Virus record (IMG/VR): IMGVR_UViG_3300009184_000029
Span: 1 to 64,000 of that record
DNA: 64,000 bases
Strand: one strand, 5' to 3'
DNA from: a virus
Shown here: positions 40,360 to 48,853 of the stretch, piece by piece
Numbering within the stretch: position 1 is the first letter of the stretch
Layout: each line of letters begins with the position of its first letter
The notes under the pieces: generated by a model
The model's database searches: none
The model's input: only the letters and a program-made list of their open reading frames with translations
What the model was told of the DNA's origin: nothing
Program-made: the position numbers and the translations under genes

Positions 40360-40518
40360 ATGAAAATCAAATTAACCGCCTGCATGTGGGCATTAGCATT
40401 AAGTTTATTATTAATCTTCAACAGTCAAGATGATTTCTCATTTTACACTGGAATTGTATTAATAATCATCCAATCTCTTTTATGGGGAAATCTAATGGGT
40501 AAACTAAAAAATGATTAA
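40360..40518 (+). CDS. Two-span mini membrane protein (52 aa)
   Basis: ATG 40360 follows a host-type promoter. Two hydrophobic segments (about 4-21 and 29-45) and a short basic end. May be a holin-like or accessory membrane protein; not assignable. Overlaps the FKBP gene end by 4 bp. Confidence 0.5.
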   Translation: MKIKLTACMWALALSLLLIFNSQDDFSFYTGIVLIIIQSLLWGNLMGKLKND

Positions 40519-40940
40519 TTAACTGATAGTACTTCTAAATCAAAAATTAGAGTTTTACCTGCTAATGGGTGGTTAGCGTCTAATGATGCTACTCCGTCAC
40601 CAATCTCCATTACTTTAACTCTGATTGGACCCATATCGCTTTCTCCAATTAATTCATCCCCAACTTTAACATCTGTTGGTAACATGTCTAATTTAATGTC
40701 GCTGATTAATTCTCCGCGATATTCACCGTAGGCATTTTCTGACGTGATTGTTACAGTCTTCTTATCACCCTCTGACATATCGATTAGGCCGTCCTCAAAA
40801 CCTTTAATTAGTTCTCCGTTACCTACTGTAATGTTCAAAGGCTCTCTACCTTCGTTTAATGAGGAATCGAAAACCGTTCCGTCCTCAAGTCGTCCAGTAT
40901 AATTAACTGAAACTTTACTTCCTGTTTTAATTTTATTCAT
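40515..40940 (-). CDS. FKBP-type peptidyl-prolyl isomerase (SlyD-like)
   Basis: 141 residues. VSVNYTGRLEDGTVFDSS, PLNITVGNGELIKGFEDGLIDMSEGDKKTVTI and VASLDANHPLAGKTLIFDLEVL are the SlyD-type FKBP core with inserted flap domain. Catalyses proline cis-trans isomerisation and may chaperone virion proteins. ATG 40940 used instead of an upstream TTG. No leader, so likely cytoplasmic. Confidence 0.88.
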   Translation of the reverse strand: MNKIKTGSKVSVNYTGRLEDGTVFDSSLNEGREPLNITVGNGELIKGFEDGLIDMSEGDKKTVTITSENAYGEYRGELISDIKLDMLPTDVKVGDELIGESDMGPIRVKVMEIGDGVASLDANHPLAGKTLIFDLEVLSVN

Positions 40941-41074
40941 AACCAATTATAATATTTTTTTAGTATTAGTTAAAGTAATTTACAAAATTAATTTTGGAAA
41001 TTAACACTAAAACTATAATATTTTTATTTCTATCCTTGTTAATAATGATAGTCCAAGTTTTTTGGAAATAATAA

Positions 41075-41083
41075 TATTTATTA
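41075..41083 (+). promoter_or_regulatory. Late-type promoter motif (TATTTATTA)
   Basis: 3 bp before ATG 41087. Confidence 0.45.
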
Positions 41084-41086
41084 ATT

Positions 41087-42493
41087 ATGAGAAAAATTAT
41101 TTCAGAAAGTGGTATAAGAAACATTAAAGAATTATCTGACAGATATAAAAAGGCAAAAATATATTTTCATATGGATTTAGACGGTGTAACTACCGCAATT
41201 GCCATGAAAAAATATTTGGAGGATAACGGAATTAGAGTTGTTGATTCTGAATTAATACAATATGGTGACAAAGAATGGTCGATAAAAAAACCTGATGCAT
41301 CAGGAGAAATAATGCCTGTTTTAGTAGACTTTGCCCACGGAAAACCGATGTTTGTAATTCATACTGACCACCATGACAGACAAGCTGGTGTAGAAAAGGA
41401 GACTTCTACAAATTTTAGACCATCAAGGTCAAATGTTGAAACGATATCACAAGTTGTATCACCTAAAGAATTATTTCCTAATAATGACATATCATTAATA
41501 TCTACAGTTGATTCAGCAAATTTTGCAAGTAATGACATATCGGTAGAAGAAGTAATGACATACGCATTCAAATTAGATAAAGATGAAGCGTTAAGAAAAA
41601 ATAAGTTTTTGTTAGGATTAGTTACTAATAAATTACTATTAGCATTTAAAAACAAACCCGGATTTTTAGAAACACTTGTTATGGAATGTTCTCCGTCATT
41701 GTTGAATATATATTTAACAATTAGAAAGATAATGAGGGAGAAAGGTTTTAGTGGGATTAAAGACTTAGAAAAAAATAGAGACAAGTATATTAAGGACATG
41801 TCTAAAAACCAAAAGGTTGAAATAATTGGTAATATAATTAGTCAGTATGGTGGGGGTTATATGGTACCTCAGGGGTCTTTTGATAGATATACCCCATTTA
41901 GAAATAATCCTGAAGCAGATTTTTTAGTGATGGCATGGCCTAACGGATTATTACAGGCATCCTGTAATCCATTTAAAAAAGAAAGAGAATTGAAAGGGGT
42001 TAATTTAGGTGAAATTGCCGAAGAAGTATTATCTAATTATGAGTCAGAACTAAAAAGTAAAAAAATACCTTTATCGACTATTAAATGGATTTCAGAATTA
42101 AAGGCAAATGATAATTCTGTAGGTTTTACATTTAAGGATTTTGCTGCAATTTATGGTGAAAAAATATTAGATTTAGATAACGGTTTCAAATATATTGTTG
42201 AAATTAAAAAAATGATGTCAAAATTATTTTCTGAGTTAACAGAAAATGAACTTAGATTTTTAGATAAAATAGGTATAAGTGCTTGGGATTTTATAAGTGC
42301 CAATTCTGGTGGACATAAATGTATTACGAATATTTCAGGATTAAATTATATTAATAGAAGTAATAGACCACCATCAGATAAACGAACCGGTTCAAAATCT
42401 GAAGGGGATATTTATTTTATATCTTTACTAAAAAATATGCAAAAAGATTTTGTGGATATTTTACAGGAAAAAATAAATGAGTCTAAATATTAA
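41087..42493 (+). CDS. DHH-family phosphoesterase with ISES leader
   Basis: 468 residues. Leader MRKIISESGIRNI (ISE|S). DHH signature: IYFHMDLDGVTTAIAMKKYL (D30, D32), VLVDFAHG (D81) and IHTDHHDRQAG (DHH 94-96), as in RecJ/NrnA-type nucleases and pyrophosphatases. C-terminal GGGYMVPQGSFDRYTPF may be the substrate side. Probably a manganese-dependent exonuclease or nanoRNase; the leader implies late expression and possible packaging. Confidence 0.75.
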   Translation: MRKIISESGIRNIKELSDRYKKAKIYFHMDLDGVTTAIAMKKYLEDNGIRVVDSELIQYGDKEWSIKKPDASGEIMPVLVDFAHGKPMFVIHTDHHDRQAGVEKETSTNFRPSRSNVETISQVVSPKELFPNNDISLISTVDSANFASNDISVEEVMTYAFKLDKDEALRKNKFLLGLVTNKLLLAFKNKPGFLETLVMECSPSLLNIYLTIRKIMREKGFSGIKDLEKNRDKYIKDMSKNQKVEIIGNIISQYGGGYMVPQGSFDRYTPFRNNPEADFLVMAWPNGLLQASCNPFKKERELKGVNLGEIAEEVLSNYESELKSKKIPLSTIKWISELKANDNSVGFTFKDFAAIYGEKILDLDNGFKYIVEIKKMMSKLFSELTENELRFLDKIGISAWDFISANSGGHKCITNISGLNYINRSNRPPSDKRTGSKSEGDIYFISLLKNMQKDFVDILQEKINESKY

Positions 42494-43202
42494 TATCAAA
42501 CTCATATATTACACTATTGATAAAATCTTCAATATTTAAACCAAATCTAAAATCAATATTATAATTTTTTAAATCGAACATAAATGTTCCTTGAGACCCT
42601 TCATTAATTTCCCATCCTGAACCAACATAATTACTTATTAACTCGTATAGGTAATCTTCTAAATCGGCAGGTATTGCAAAAATTGAATCATTTGAATCTC
42701 GCCCTGACTCAATATATCCACTATCTCCCGAACCTTCAAATTGAACGTCAAATGTTTCAATTTTTCTTTCTTTTTTTACTTCATTTAATGTGTCTATAAT
42801 ATTTTCCGGTAGGTTATCCTTATCAATTTTTACATACTGACTATCAGTATCATAAAATTGTAATGACTGACTTATCTTTACTTTATTATTTTTAAAATCA
42901 AATAAAAATGATAATTGACAATATCCTGTAATGTCATAACCGCTGGACTCATCCCAATCAATAATATCAAAATTATCTTCCGCAAATTCGCTAAATACGA
43001 AATCTAAATATTTTCTAACATCTTCAGGAAATTTAATACCATAGACATAGAAATTATAATCAAGGTGATTGTCTCCGTCATACACTGAAAAATTTTGTTC
43101 AAATTTATCATGTCCATAAGACATACAGATGTATTTAATTTTTTTTAACATCTTTTTTGAATCGTCACCTTTCAAATAGTTTTCCAATAATTTAATTTCC
43201 AT
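42483..43202 (-). CDS. Hypothetical protein (239 aa)
   Basis: Acidic soluble protein (MEIKLLENYLKGDDSKKMLKKI). Two halves each have a FDLKNN/FDLKNYN-type strand, hinting at an internal repeat. TATTTATA lies 3 bp before the start. LLE|N could be a cut site. Function unknown. Confidence 0.5.
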   Translation of the reverse strand: MEIKLLENYLKGDDSKKMLKKIKYICMSYGHDKFEQNFSVYDGDNHLDYNFYVYGIKFPEDVRKYLDFVFSEFAEDNFDIIDWDESSGYDITGYCQLSFLFDFKNNKVKISQSLQFYDTDSQYVKIDKDNLPENIIDTLNEVKKERKIETFDVQFEGSGDSGYIESGRDSNDSIFAIPADLEDYLYELISNYVGSGWEINEGSQGTFMFDLKNYNIDFRFGLNIEDFINSVIYEFDINI

Positions 43203-43214
43203 ATGTATAAATAT

Positions 43215-43568
43215 TTAATCTTCAAATTCTAATTTAATCGTTTTCAACATCCAAATAGGCTTTTCATTTTTTTCAATTGCCATTAACCATTCTTTTGCCG
43301 AAGGAATGTAGTTATTACAATCTTCCTTCACATGTTGTTCACCTACGTATCTTGTATAAACTACTTTGTCGTCACTATTTGTAAAAGAGGTACCAAATTT
43401 TTTTTCCATTTCAAAAATACCCTCACTATGATGTCTAAACATCCTGTGTATTGAATGTCCGTACCAAGATTTAGTTTCATCTAACCATTCATGTAGATGG
43501 ATATAGTCTTCCCATTTTCCACCAAATTTTTTTGCTGAACTTTTAGAATGTAAAATAGGATGGGCCAT
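43215..43568 (-). CDS. DUF6915-like protein
   Basis: 117 residues. MAHPILHSKSSAKKFGGKWEDYIHLHEWLDETKSWYGHSIHRMFRHHSEGIF matches my memory of the DUF6915 family, with many conserved histidines that may bind metal. Function of the family is not established. Overlaps the next leftward gene by 26 bp. Confidence 0.6.
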   Translation of the reverse strand: MAHPILHSKSSAKKFGGKWEDYIHLHEWLDETKSWYGHSIHRMFRHHSEGIFEMEKKFGTSFTNSDDKVVYTRYVGEQHVKEDCNNYIPSAKEWLMAIEKNEKPIWMLKTIKLEFED

Positions 43569-43839
43569 TAGAGTGGTCTATTGAAGTTGTTATTATTATA
43601 TCTTTATCTTTACCTGTAAATTTCCAAGCATCTGTTATTAAAATTTCTAATCCATATGGATAAATGTCTATTGCTTGATAATGATTGGTTGGGACTAATT
43701 TTGCGGAAACCGACCATTTTTTAGTATTGGTTGAAAGAAAACAAGATTCAATTATTATTTTAGAATCTTTACCAAAATACTCATCTATCTCTGTTTTATA
43801 GAGTTTATTTATCGTCCTTTCAAGATATTTTTTGGTCAT
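43543..43839 (-). CDS. Hypothetical protein (98 aa)
   Basis: MTKKYLERTINKLYKTEIDEYFG; soluble, beta-rich second half. Shares one base with the next gene's stop. No family recognised. Confidence 0.5.
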   Translation of the reverse strand: MTKKYLERTINKLYKTEIDEYFGKDSKIIIESCFLSTNTKKWSVSAKLVPTNHYQAIDIYPYGLEILITDAWKFTGKDKDIIITTSIDHSNGPSYFTF

Positions 43840-44273
43840 TAATTAATCCAAGAGTTAATGTTTAAAAATCCATATTTATTTAAATGATATAAATTTACAA
43901 TAAGTAAAAATATTGGAATCCAAAGAGTTGTACTGTCAAGACAAACATGGTACATAACAATACCAAAATTTATAGGTAGAAGTAAAAATGGTGAAACCCT
44001 TAGACCGAATCCTCTTATAAATGATATCCCACAATAAATTTGAATAATTGCAATTGAAGGTAATATGAACCCTGAATGTTCCACACCCTCCCAAAATAAC
44101 CGAGTGTGTTCAGGATGTGCGATTTTAAATAGACCAATTAATTGATTTAATCCTGCAATAAAATAAATTATTCCATAAATAAATCTAAAAATTTTGCCGA
44201 AAGGAATTTCAGAGATAAACGACTCTCTTATCCTATCAAAGGATTCTTCTAATGATGATAAATTTTTTTCCAT
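43839..44273 (-). CDS. Four-span membrane protein, DoxX-like
   Basis: ATG 44273. A polar N terminus (LSSLEESFDRIRESFISE) is followed by four hydrophobic spans in about 100 residues (IFRFIYGIIYFIAGLNQLIGLF, FILPSIAIIQIYCG, VSPFLLLPINFGIVMYH, IPIFLLIVNLYHL). The layout resembles DoxX-type small membrane proteins. Role unknown. Confidence 0.55.
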   Translation of the reverse strand: MEKNLSSLEESFDRIRESFISEIPFGKIFRFIYGIIYFIAGLNQLIGLFKIAHPEHTRLFWEGVEHSGFILPSIAIIQIYCGISFIRGFGLRVSPFLLLPINFGIVMYHVCLDSTTLWIPIFLLIVNLYHLNKYGFLNINSWIN

Positions 44274-44324
44274 AATAATATATAACAAAAATAACAATTT
44301 GTCACATTAATTCAAGTCAAAAAA

Positions 44325-44465
44325 TTATCTTCCCTGTCCTCTATATTGTTTTTTATAATTTTTAGACTTTTTATTTGAAGTTTGTTTTTTAGAGAACTTA
44401 CCAACTCTCTTAGTTCCAAAATTTATTTTACTACTACTTGCGGATTTTGTTATTTTTTGAGCCAT
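44325..44465 (-). CDS. Small highly basic protein (46 aa)
   Basis: ATG 44465 to TAA 44325: MAQKITKSASSSKINFGTKR and KKQYRGQGR at the end. Net charge is strongly positive, as in DNA- or RNA-binding small phage proteins. Fills a gap between two genes. Confidence 0.55.
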   Translation of the reverse strand: MAQKITKSASSSKINFGTKRVGKFSKKQTSNKKSKNYKKQYRGQGR

Positions 44466-44558
44466 AATTTTGTTTTACTATAATTATTACCTACAATATA
44501 ATATTTATCATAAAAGAACTTAGGTTCATAAATTTTAAATCCACATAAATGGATAGTG

Positions 44559-44759
44559 ATGACTTGGAGACAAATATTCCACAAGAACGTGGCAACATAC
44601 TGTCTAATGGTTGGGATGTTTTTCAACCCCTTAGGCTTCGACATCATTTTCAAAATGATTCTAGACTCGACAAATTCCTATTGGATTACCACAGGGATTT
44701 TTTATGGTATATCTCTATCATTTTTTGGGTTATATTTCTTTTTTCGTAAAAAACAATGA
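44559..44759 (+). CDS. Two-span membrane protein (66 aa)
   Basis: MTWRQIFHKNVATYCLMVGMFFNPLGFDIIF and a second span WITTGIFYGISLSFFGLYFFF with RKKQ end. Its TGA overlaps the next ATG, which favours this frame over the other open frame in the same stretch. Function unknown. Confidence 0.55.
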   Translation: MTWRQIFHKNVATYCLMVGMFFNPLGFDIIFKMILDSTNSYWITTGIFYGISLSFFGLYFFFRKKQ

Positions 44760-45346
44760 AACTTAATAAAATTATATTAGAGTCTGTAAATGATAAAATT
44801 AATATGTCTGAAGGATTAATATTTCATATTAAAAATGAGATACCAATTACCGAAAACATATATAGACCAAACTCTAAATTTTTTTTAGAATTGTTTAATG
44901 AAGTTAGAAAATTAAATAAATTAGGTGTAATTTACCTTAATGAAAATGAAGAAGAGGTAATCAATACTGAAATTGGTAAGAGAGTTAAATTATCAAATGG
45001 TAAAGTAGTTAATTTAGATTTACCATATGTAATCCAAGATTTGAATGAGGCCGATTATAATGGTAAAAATGTACAACTAAATAGACCAATGAGAAATTCA
45101 GGTGGTAATAAAAAATATGTTGTATATGTGAAAAACCCATCCTCAGGTAAAGTAAAAAAAATATCTTTTGGTGATGTACACGGAGGATTGACTGCAAAAG
45201 TTTCTAACGCACAAGCCAGAAAATCATTCGCCGCAAGACACCAATGTCATAATAAGAAAGATAAGACAAAGGCAGGATATTGGGCGTGTAGAATAAATAG
45301 ATACGGTCATTTATGGGGTGGAAAGACCTATCCAGGGTATTGGTAA
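44756..45346 (+). CDS. Leader-bearing phage protein with basic Cys C-terminal domain
   Basis: Leader MKLNKIILESVNDKINMSEG (ILE|S). The C-terminal 100 residues (VQLNRPMRNSGGNKKYVVYV, KKISFGDVHGG, RKSFAARHQCHNKKDKTKAGYWACR) form a compact domain I associate with proteins widespread in T4-like phages. Basic, probably nucleic-acid or capsid associated. The exact family name is uncertain. Confidence 0.6.
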   Translation: MKLNKIILESVNDKINMSEGLIFHIKNEIPITENIYRPNSKFFLELFNEVRKLNKLGVIYLNENEEEVINTEIGKRVKLSNGKVVNLDLPYVIQDLNEADYNGKNVQLNRPMRNSGGNKKYVVYVKNPSSGKVKKISFGDVHGGLTAKVSNAQARKSFAARHQCHNKKDKTKAGYWACRINRYGHLWGGKTYPGYW

Positions 45347-45347
45347 T

Positions 45348-45614
45348 ATGAAACCATATCAAGACTCAAAAATTAATAATAACGAAAAAATTCGTACCTT
45401 TACTCAAGAAATTGATTCAGGTGAATTGATGTGGCATAGAGATAGAAAAGACAGGATTGTTGAAATAATTGAGAGTGATGGGTGGAAATTACAATTAGAT
45501 AACGAACTTCCTATTGATATGACAGTAGGTAAAAAATACTTTATACCCGAAGGGATTTATCATAGAACAATTAAAGGTAACGGTAATTTGGTGATTAAGA
45601 TAATTGAGAATTAA
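45348..45614 (+). CDS. Cupin-like small protein (88 aa)
   Basis: ATG 45348. MWHRDRKDRIVEII, VGKKYFIPEGIYHRTIKGNGNLVIKI form the two cupin half-motifs (H...E and G...H). Single small barrel. May be an enzyme or a binding protein; overlaps the next gene's end by 4 bp. Confidence 0.5.
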   Translation: MKPYQDSKINNNEKIRTFTQEIDSGELMWHRDRKDRIVEIIESDGWKLQLDNELPIDMTVGKKYFIPEGIYHRTIKGNGNLVIKIIEN

Positions 45615-46240
45615 TTATTCTTTTTCATTTTTGATACAATCTTAGTCAAGAATTTTTTAACCGTGACCCCCACGGTAACACTCGTTAAGTACATTAAGAT
45701 TCTTTTAACTATCTCTTCAACACTTAACGAAAGGATATCCCCCTGACTTACTAAACCGTATATTATTGGTAATATTGGTATAACAAAAGTAAAACCAATT
45801 ATTTTTGAAATATTATCAATGTATATTCCCACACTAGATAAAAAAGACAAAAAATTGTCTTTTATTCTTTCAGCTTTAGGTAATAAATCTAAGAAAAATT
45901 GATACAATCCCTTTTCAATTAATTTATCCTTAACTGTATTAAAAAATTTTTTATTTTGGTAAAGTACTGAGAATAATAAACCCGACAATACTAAAAATCT
46001 ATCTGAATCTGAAAATTCAGGAAATTTCCCTTGGATAATATCATTCAATGGTGACATAAACCCACCAATGGAAGCACTCCAAGATAAAAGAATCCCAAGG
46101 TCTAAATTAGTTTGTTTTTTAACCTCATCTAAAATTGATTCTCCTAATTTTTTAGATTCATTGGAAATATTTTCAATATCATTAGATGCTGATTCTAAAA
46201 TCAATTTTTTTCTCTGTAAATCTGTAATATAAACTTTCAT
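45611..46240 (-). CDS. Leader-bearing multi-span membrane protein
   Basis: ATG 46240 gives MKVYITDLQRKKLILESASND (ILE|S). It is followed by hydrophobic spans at about 47-65, 76-93, 133-165 and a last one near 180-195, ending KKFLTKIVSKMKKNN. The longer frame reads through the promoter. A packaged membrane protein could form a pore for DNA entry; speculative. Confidence 0.55.
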   Translation of the reverse strand: MKVYITDLQRKKLILESASNDIENISNESKKLGESILDEVKKQTNLDLGILLSWSASIGGFMSPLNDIIQGKFPEFSDSDRFLVLSGLLFSVLYQNKKFFNTVKDKLIEKGLYQFFLDLLPKAERIKDNFLSFLSSVGIYIDNISKIIGFTFVIPILPIIYGLVSQGDILSLSVEEIVKRILMYLTSVTVGVTVKKFLTKIVSKMKKNN

Positions 46241-46280
46241 TGTATTTATATAAATATAAATAATTTTTAAATATTTTTTT

Positions 46281-46859
46281 ATGAGTAAATTAAATCCTGA
46301 AGTCGAGATAGGAGATAGAATAATTTGTTTGTCGATGAAAGGTGAGAACGATTTTATGGGTGAAAAAGGAGTAGTCACTGGACAAAATGAAATGCAAATT
46401 TTTGTGAAATGGGATAATAAGGGGTCATCAATTTCAATGTTAAAAGATGAGGATAAATGGTTAAAAGAGGAAGATTACCATAAGAAAAGAAAACTAAAAG
46501 AGTCTTCTTATCTTAATGTTAATGAATTAGCCGAACACACAAAAGTTTTGAAATATTTTAAAATGCCAGAAATAAAAAAATATTTAGATTTATTACGAGA
46601 AACAAGTATAGTTAATATGTTATCATCGTCCCCATACCTTTACATGGGTAAGAATACTTTGAAAAAAGAACATTACAATGTAGATAGTGAAAGTTTTGAT
46701 GATTTAGTTGACATGGCTGATAAGGTAAAAGAAATTATGATTAGAGGAGCCATGAAAGTAATTGAAGATGAAGGAAAAGAAATAACTATTGAAAATGTTA
46801 ATAGAACTGTACAAAGATACGCTCCAAAAATATTAATGTTTTGGGTGAAACATTATTAA
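46281..46859 (+). CDS. Hypothetical late protein with KOW/SH3-like start
   Basis: MSKLNPEVEIGDRIICLSMKG and KGVVTGQNEMQIFVKWDNKG form a KOW/SH3-like barrel in the first 60 residues; the rest is helical. Divergent from the membrane gene with a shared AT-rich region containing TATTTATAT. No assigned function. Confidence 0.5.
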   Translation: MSKLNPEVEIGDRIICLSMKGENDFMGEKGVVTGQNEMQIFVKWDNKGSSISMLKDEDKWLKEEDYHKKRKLKESSYLNVNELAEHTKVLKYFKMPEIKKYLDLLRETSIVNMLSSSPYLYMGKNTLKKEHYNVDSESFDDLVDMADKVKEIMIRGAMKVIEDEGKEITIENVNRTVQRYAPKILMFWVKHY

Positions 46860-47089
46860 ATTAAGAAAACTGGGTTCTGTTCTCCAAAATGTCCACCGAT
46901 AATGTTGTAGTCAAAATATTCATGGGCATCTTCTTCATTCATGTCTTCCATAAGTTTTTGAATTATTTTTTCTTTCGAGTATAAAACTCTGTTTCCATTA
47001 CCAAATTCTTCAACAACGCCTATAATACAGTCATCAAATCCTGTTAATAGAACCGCTCCTTCAGCATTTTCGTTTATGTATTCAATCAT
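46856..47089 (-). CDS. Hypothetical protein (77 aa)
   Basis: MIEYINENAEGAVLLTGFDDCIIGVVEEFGNGNRVLYSKEKIIQKL; acidic and soluble, similar in layout to small proteins of unknown function found in T4-like phages. Overlaps the rfbC stop by 4 bp. Confidence 0.55.
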   Translation of the reverse strand: MIEYINENAEGAVLLTGFDDCIIGVVEEFGNGNRVLYSKEKIIQKLMEDMNEEDAHEYFDYNIIGGHFGEQNPVFLI

Positions 47090-47586
47090 AGTAATTCTGA
47101 TAAATTAATCCCATCAATATCTTTATCACTCATTTTTAGTTTGAATGTAAACCCTGCAGTCATTTTAGTAATAGTCTCCTTAACTTCTTCAACACTGTCC
47201 CATTTAATTGAAACCTCGTGTTCAGGAGAGTATACCTCATCAACCAAATAATTAACAATTGTTCCACTTTGTAGAGTTAAGAATCCGTGAGCATATCCGA
47301 TAGGGACATATAAACTATCACCTTCATTCATCATGAATTCAAAAGTTTTACCGAAATTTGGGTTTAGTTTATCTACACAAACACAAAAATCCAAAATTCT
47401 ACCTTTAATTACCATTACTTCTTTTGCTTGAGACTTTGGGAATTTTTGTAGATGTAGTCCTCTAAATACAAACATATCGTCATTAATACTAATATTTGAT
47501 TGAACCCATTTATCGGATAATTTAATTGGGACGAAAAAACCTCTATGGTCTTTAAAAATTGGTTGTTTACTTAATTCAGGTATCAT
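47086..47586 (-). CDS. rfbC: dTDP-4-dehydrorhamnose 3,5-epimerase-like (RfbC)
   Basis: 166 residues of cupin fold. DHRGFFVPI, FRGLHLQKFPKSQAKEVMVIKGRILDFCVCV, MNEGDSLYVPIGYAHGFLTL and VNYLVDEVYSPEHE are the RfbC motifs, with the catalytic histidine in FRGLHLQ. Third step of dTDP-rhamnose synthesis. Slightly shorter than usual (about 180). Pairs functionally with rfbA at 6434. Confidence 0.9.
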   Translation of the reverse strand: MIPELSKQPIFKDHRGFFVPIKLSDKWVQSNISINDDMFVFRGLHLQKFPKSQAKEVMVIKGRILDFCVCVDKLNPNFGKTFEFMMNEGDSLYVPIGYAHGFLTLQSGTIVNYLVDEVYSPEHEVSIKWDSVEEVKETITKMTAGFTFKLKMSDKDIDGINLSELL

Positions 47587-47636
47587 ACACTAAATTTAAT
47601 AATAATACTTTTTTTTGTCAAATAGATATGTCAATA

Positions 47637-47648
47637 TATTTATAAATA
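47637..47648 (+). promoter_or_regulatory. Late-type promoter motif (TATTTATAAATA)
   Basis: 6 bp before ATG 47655; also contains TATAAATA, identical to the T4 late box. Confidence 0.45.
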
Positions 47649-47654
47649 AAAAAT

Positions 47655-48137
47655 ATGAACTCGTATTTCCTAAACATTAGCAACGAAGAAAAAAATTCAA
47701 TTGCTGAAAAACATAGAACTTTATATAATGGATTCCAAACTATGAAAATCCATAAGACAAATGAAACCCCATTAAATGTTGAGGATTTGGCATTAGATAA
47801 AGGTGGAGTTACTCTAACCTCTAAAAATGAAATATCAACTTATACTAACACTATGTATATGACAGAATCTAAATCTGAAGAAGTATGTGAGGAGTGTGGT
47901 AAAATGTATGAGGGTGAAGGAGAAACTTGTGAATGTTGGAAAAATGAGATGTATGAAGGGGAAGTATGTGAGGAGTGCGGTGAGATGTATGAAGGAGAAG
48001 TATGTGAAGAGTGCTCAGGGATGAAATACGAGTATGAGAACATCGAAGAGTCAATACAGTTAAAATCTAAGTCTAAACAAGTACATGAAAGTATTGAAAA
48101 GACTTTAGATATGTTTAGAAGATTCGGAAACAAGTGA
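47655..48137 (+). CDS. Late protein with four CxxC knuckles
   Basis: 160 residues. Start MNSYFLNISNEEKNSIAEKHRT (IAE|K). Residues 75-128 repeat VCEECGEMYEGE with CEEC/CECW motifs, an acidic zinc-knuckle repeat grown by duplication (the DNA repeats too). Probably a zinc-binding virion protein. Confidence 0.6.
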   Translation: MNSYFLNISNEEKNSIAEKHRTLYNGFQTMKIHKTNETPLNVEDLALDKGGVTLTSKNEISTYTNTMYMTESKSEEVCEECGKMYEGEGETCECWKNEMYEGEVCEECGEMYEGEVCEECSGMKYEYENIEESIQLKSKSKQVHESIEKTLDMFRRFGNK

Positions 48138-48138
48138 T

Positions 48139-48468
48139 ATGAAAATACAAGAAATAGTTGATTATTACTATAATTCAGATATCAACTGTTTAAAAGTTTC
48201 ATTTAGGTTAAAAACTGACCAAATGAACCAAATAAGGGAAACCGAATTTGATATAGACGACATAAAACAATGGGGATATGATATTGTTTTTAATGAGAGT
48301 TTAATATCAGAGTCTACACAATTTTATTTTGAAGATGAAAACGAAGATTATTTTTTTGAAGAAGTTAATGAGGAAGTTTTGGAGGTTGATGAGGATTCTC
48401 TATTAGAATTCTTAAATGAGTATTACAACGAAAACCCTAAAAAATTACCTAAGACTTCACTTTTTTAA
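48139..48468 (+). CDS. Acidic protein (109 aa)
   Basis: MKIQEIVDYYYNSDINCLKVSF, then increasingly acidic (EDENEDYFFEEVNEEVLEVDEDS). One base after the zinc-knuckle gene. Function unknown. Confidence 0.55.
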   Translation: MKIQEIVDYYYNSDINCLKVSFRLKTDQMNQIRETEFDIDDIKQWGYDIVFNESLISESTQFYFEDENEDYFFEEVNEEVLEVDEDSLLEFLNEYYNENPKKLPKTSLF

Positions 48469-48529
48469 AACCAATTACGGTTATTTTTTTTCATTTTACA
48501 AATATATGTAATAATTCTTTTAAAAATAC

Positions 48530-48538
48530 TATTTATTA
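48530..48538 (+). promoter_or_regulatory. Late-type promoter motif (TATTTATTA)
   Basis: 4 bp before ATG 48543. Confidence 0.4.
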
Positions 48539-48542
48539 GAAA

Positions 48543-48812
48543 ATGAAAAAAATCATCAATTCATACGACGTTATACTTTCAGTTATGAACGTAGTTAATG
48601 AACAAGAAGGTGGAGATACTGGAGGTGGGGCAAGCACATCAACTGCAACTGCAACAAAGTGGGAATCCGGTGTTAAAAGAGGAAAGGCTAATCCGATTGA
48701 TTCAAAAATTAAATGGGAATCAGGGTTAACAAGAGGAAAGGCTAATCCGATTGATTCAAAAACTAAATGGCAATCAGGGTTAACAAGAGGAAAAGCTAAC
48801 CCATTGAGTTGA
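48543..48812 (+). CDS. Leader protein with three 18-residue repeats
   Basis: Leader MKKIINSYDVILSVMNVVNEQEG (VNE|Q), a Gly/Thr linker, then three near-identical units of KWESGLTRGKANPIDSKT (the last truncated at NPLS). The 54-bp DNA repeat is nearly exact, so the expansion is recent. Short basic repeats suggest binding along DNA or to a repeated lattice. Confidence 0.6.
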   Translation: MKKIINSYDVILSVMNVVNEQEGGDTGGGASTSTATATKWESGVKRGKANPIDSKIKWESGLTRGKANPIDSKTKWQSGLTRGKANPLS

Positions 48813-48830
48813 TTTTTTTACTTTTTATAA

Positions 48831-48843
48831 TATTTATAGTATA
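48831..48843 (+). promoter_or_regulatory. Late-type promoter motif (TATTTATAGTATA)
   Basis: 10 bp before ATG 48854. Confidence 0.4.
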
Positions 48844-48853
48844 AACAAACATT

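Noticed and set aside
47840-48133. Minus-strand Ser/His-rich open frame opposite the CEEC knuckle protein
   Set aside because: Mirror of the repeated acidic Cys motif; no start context.
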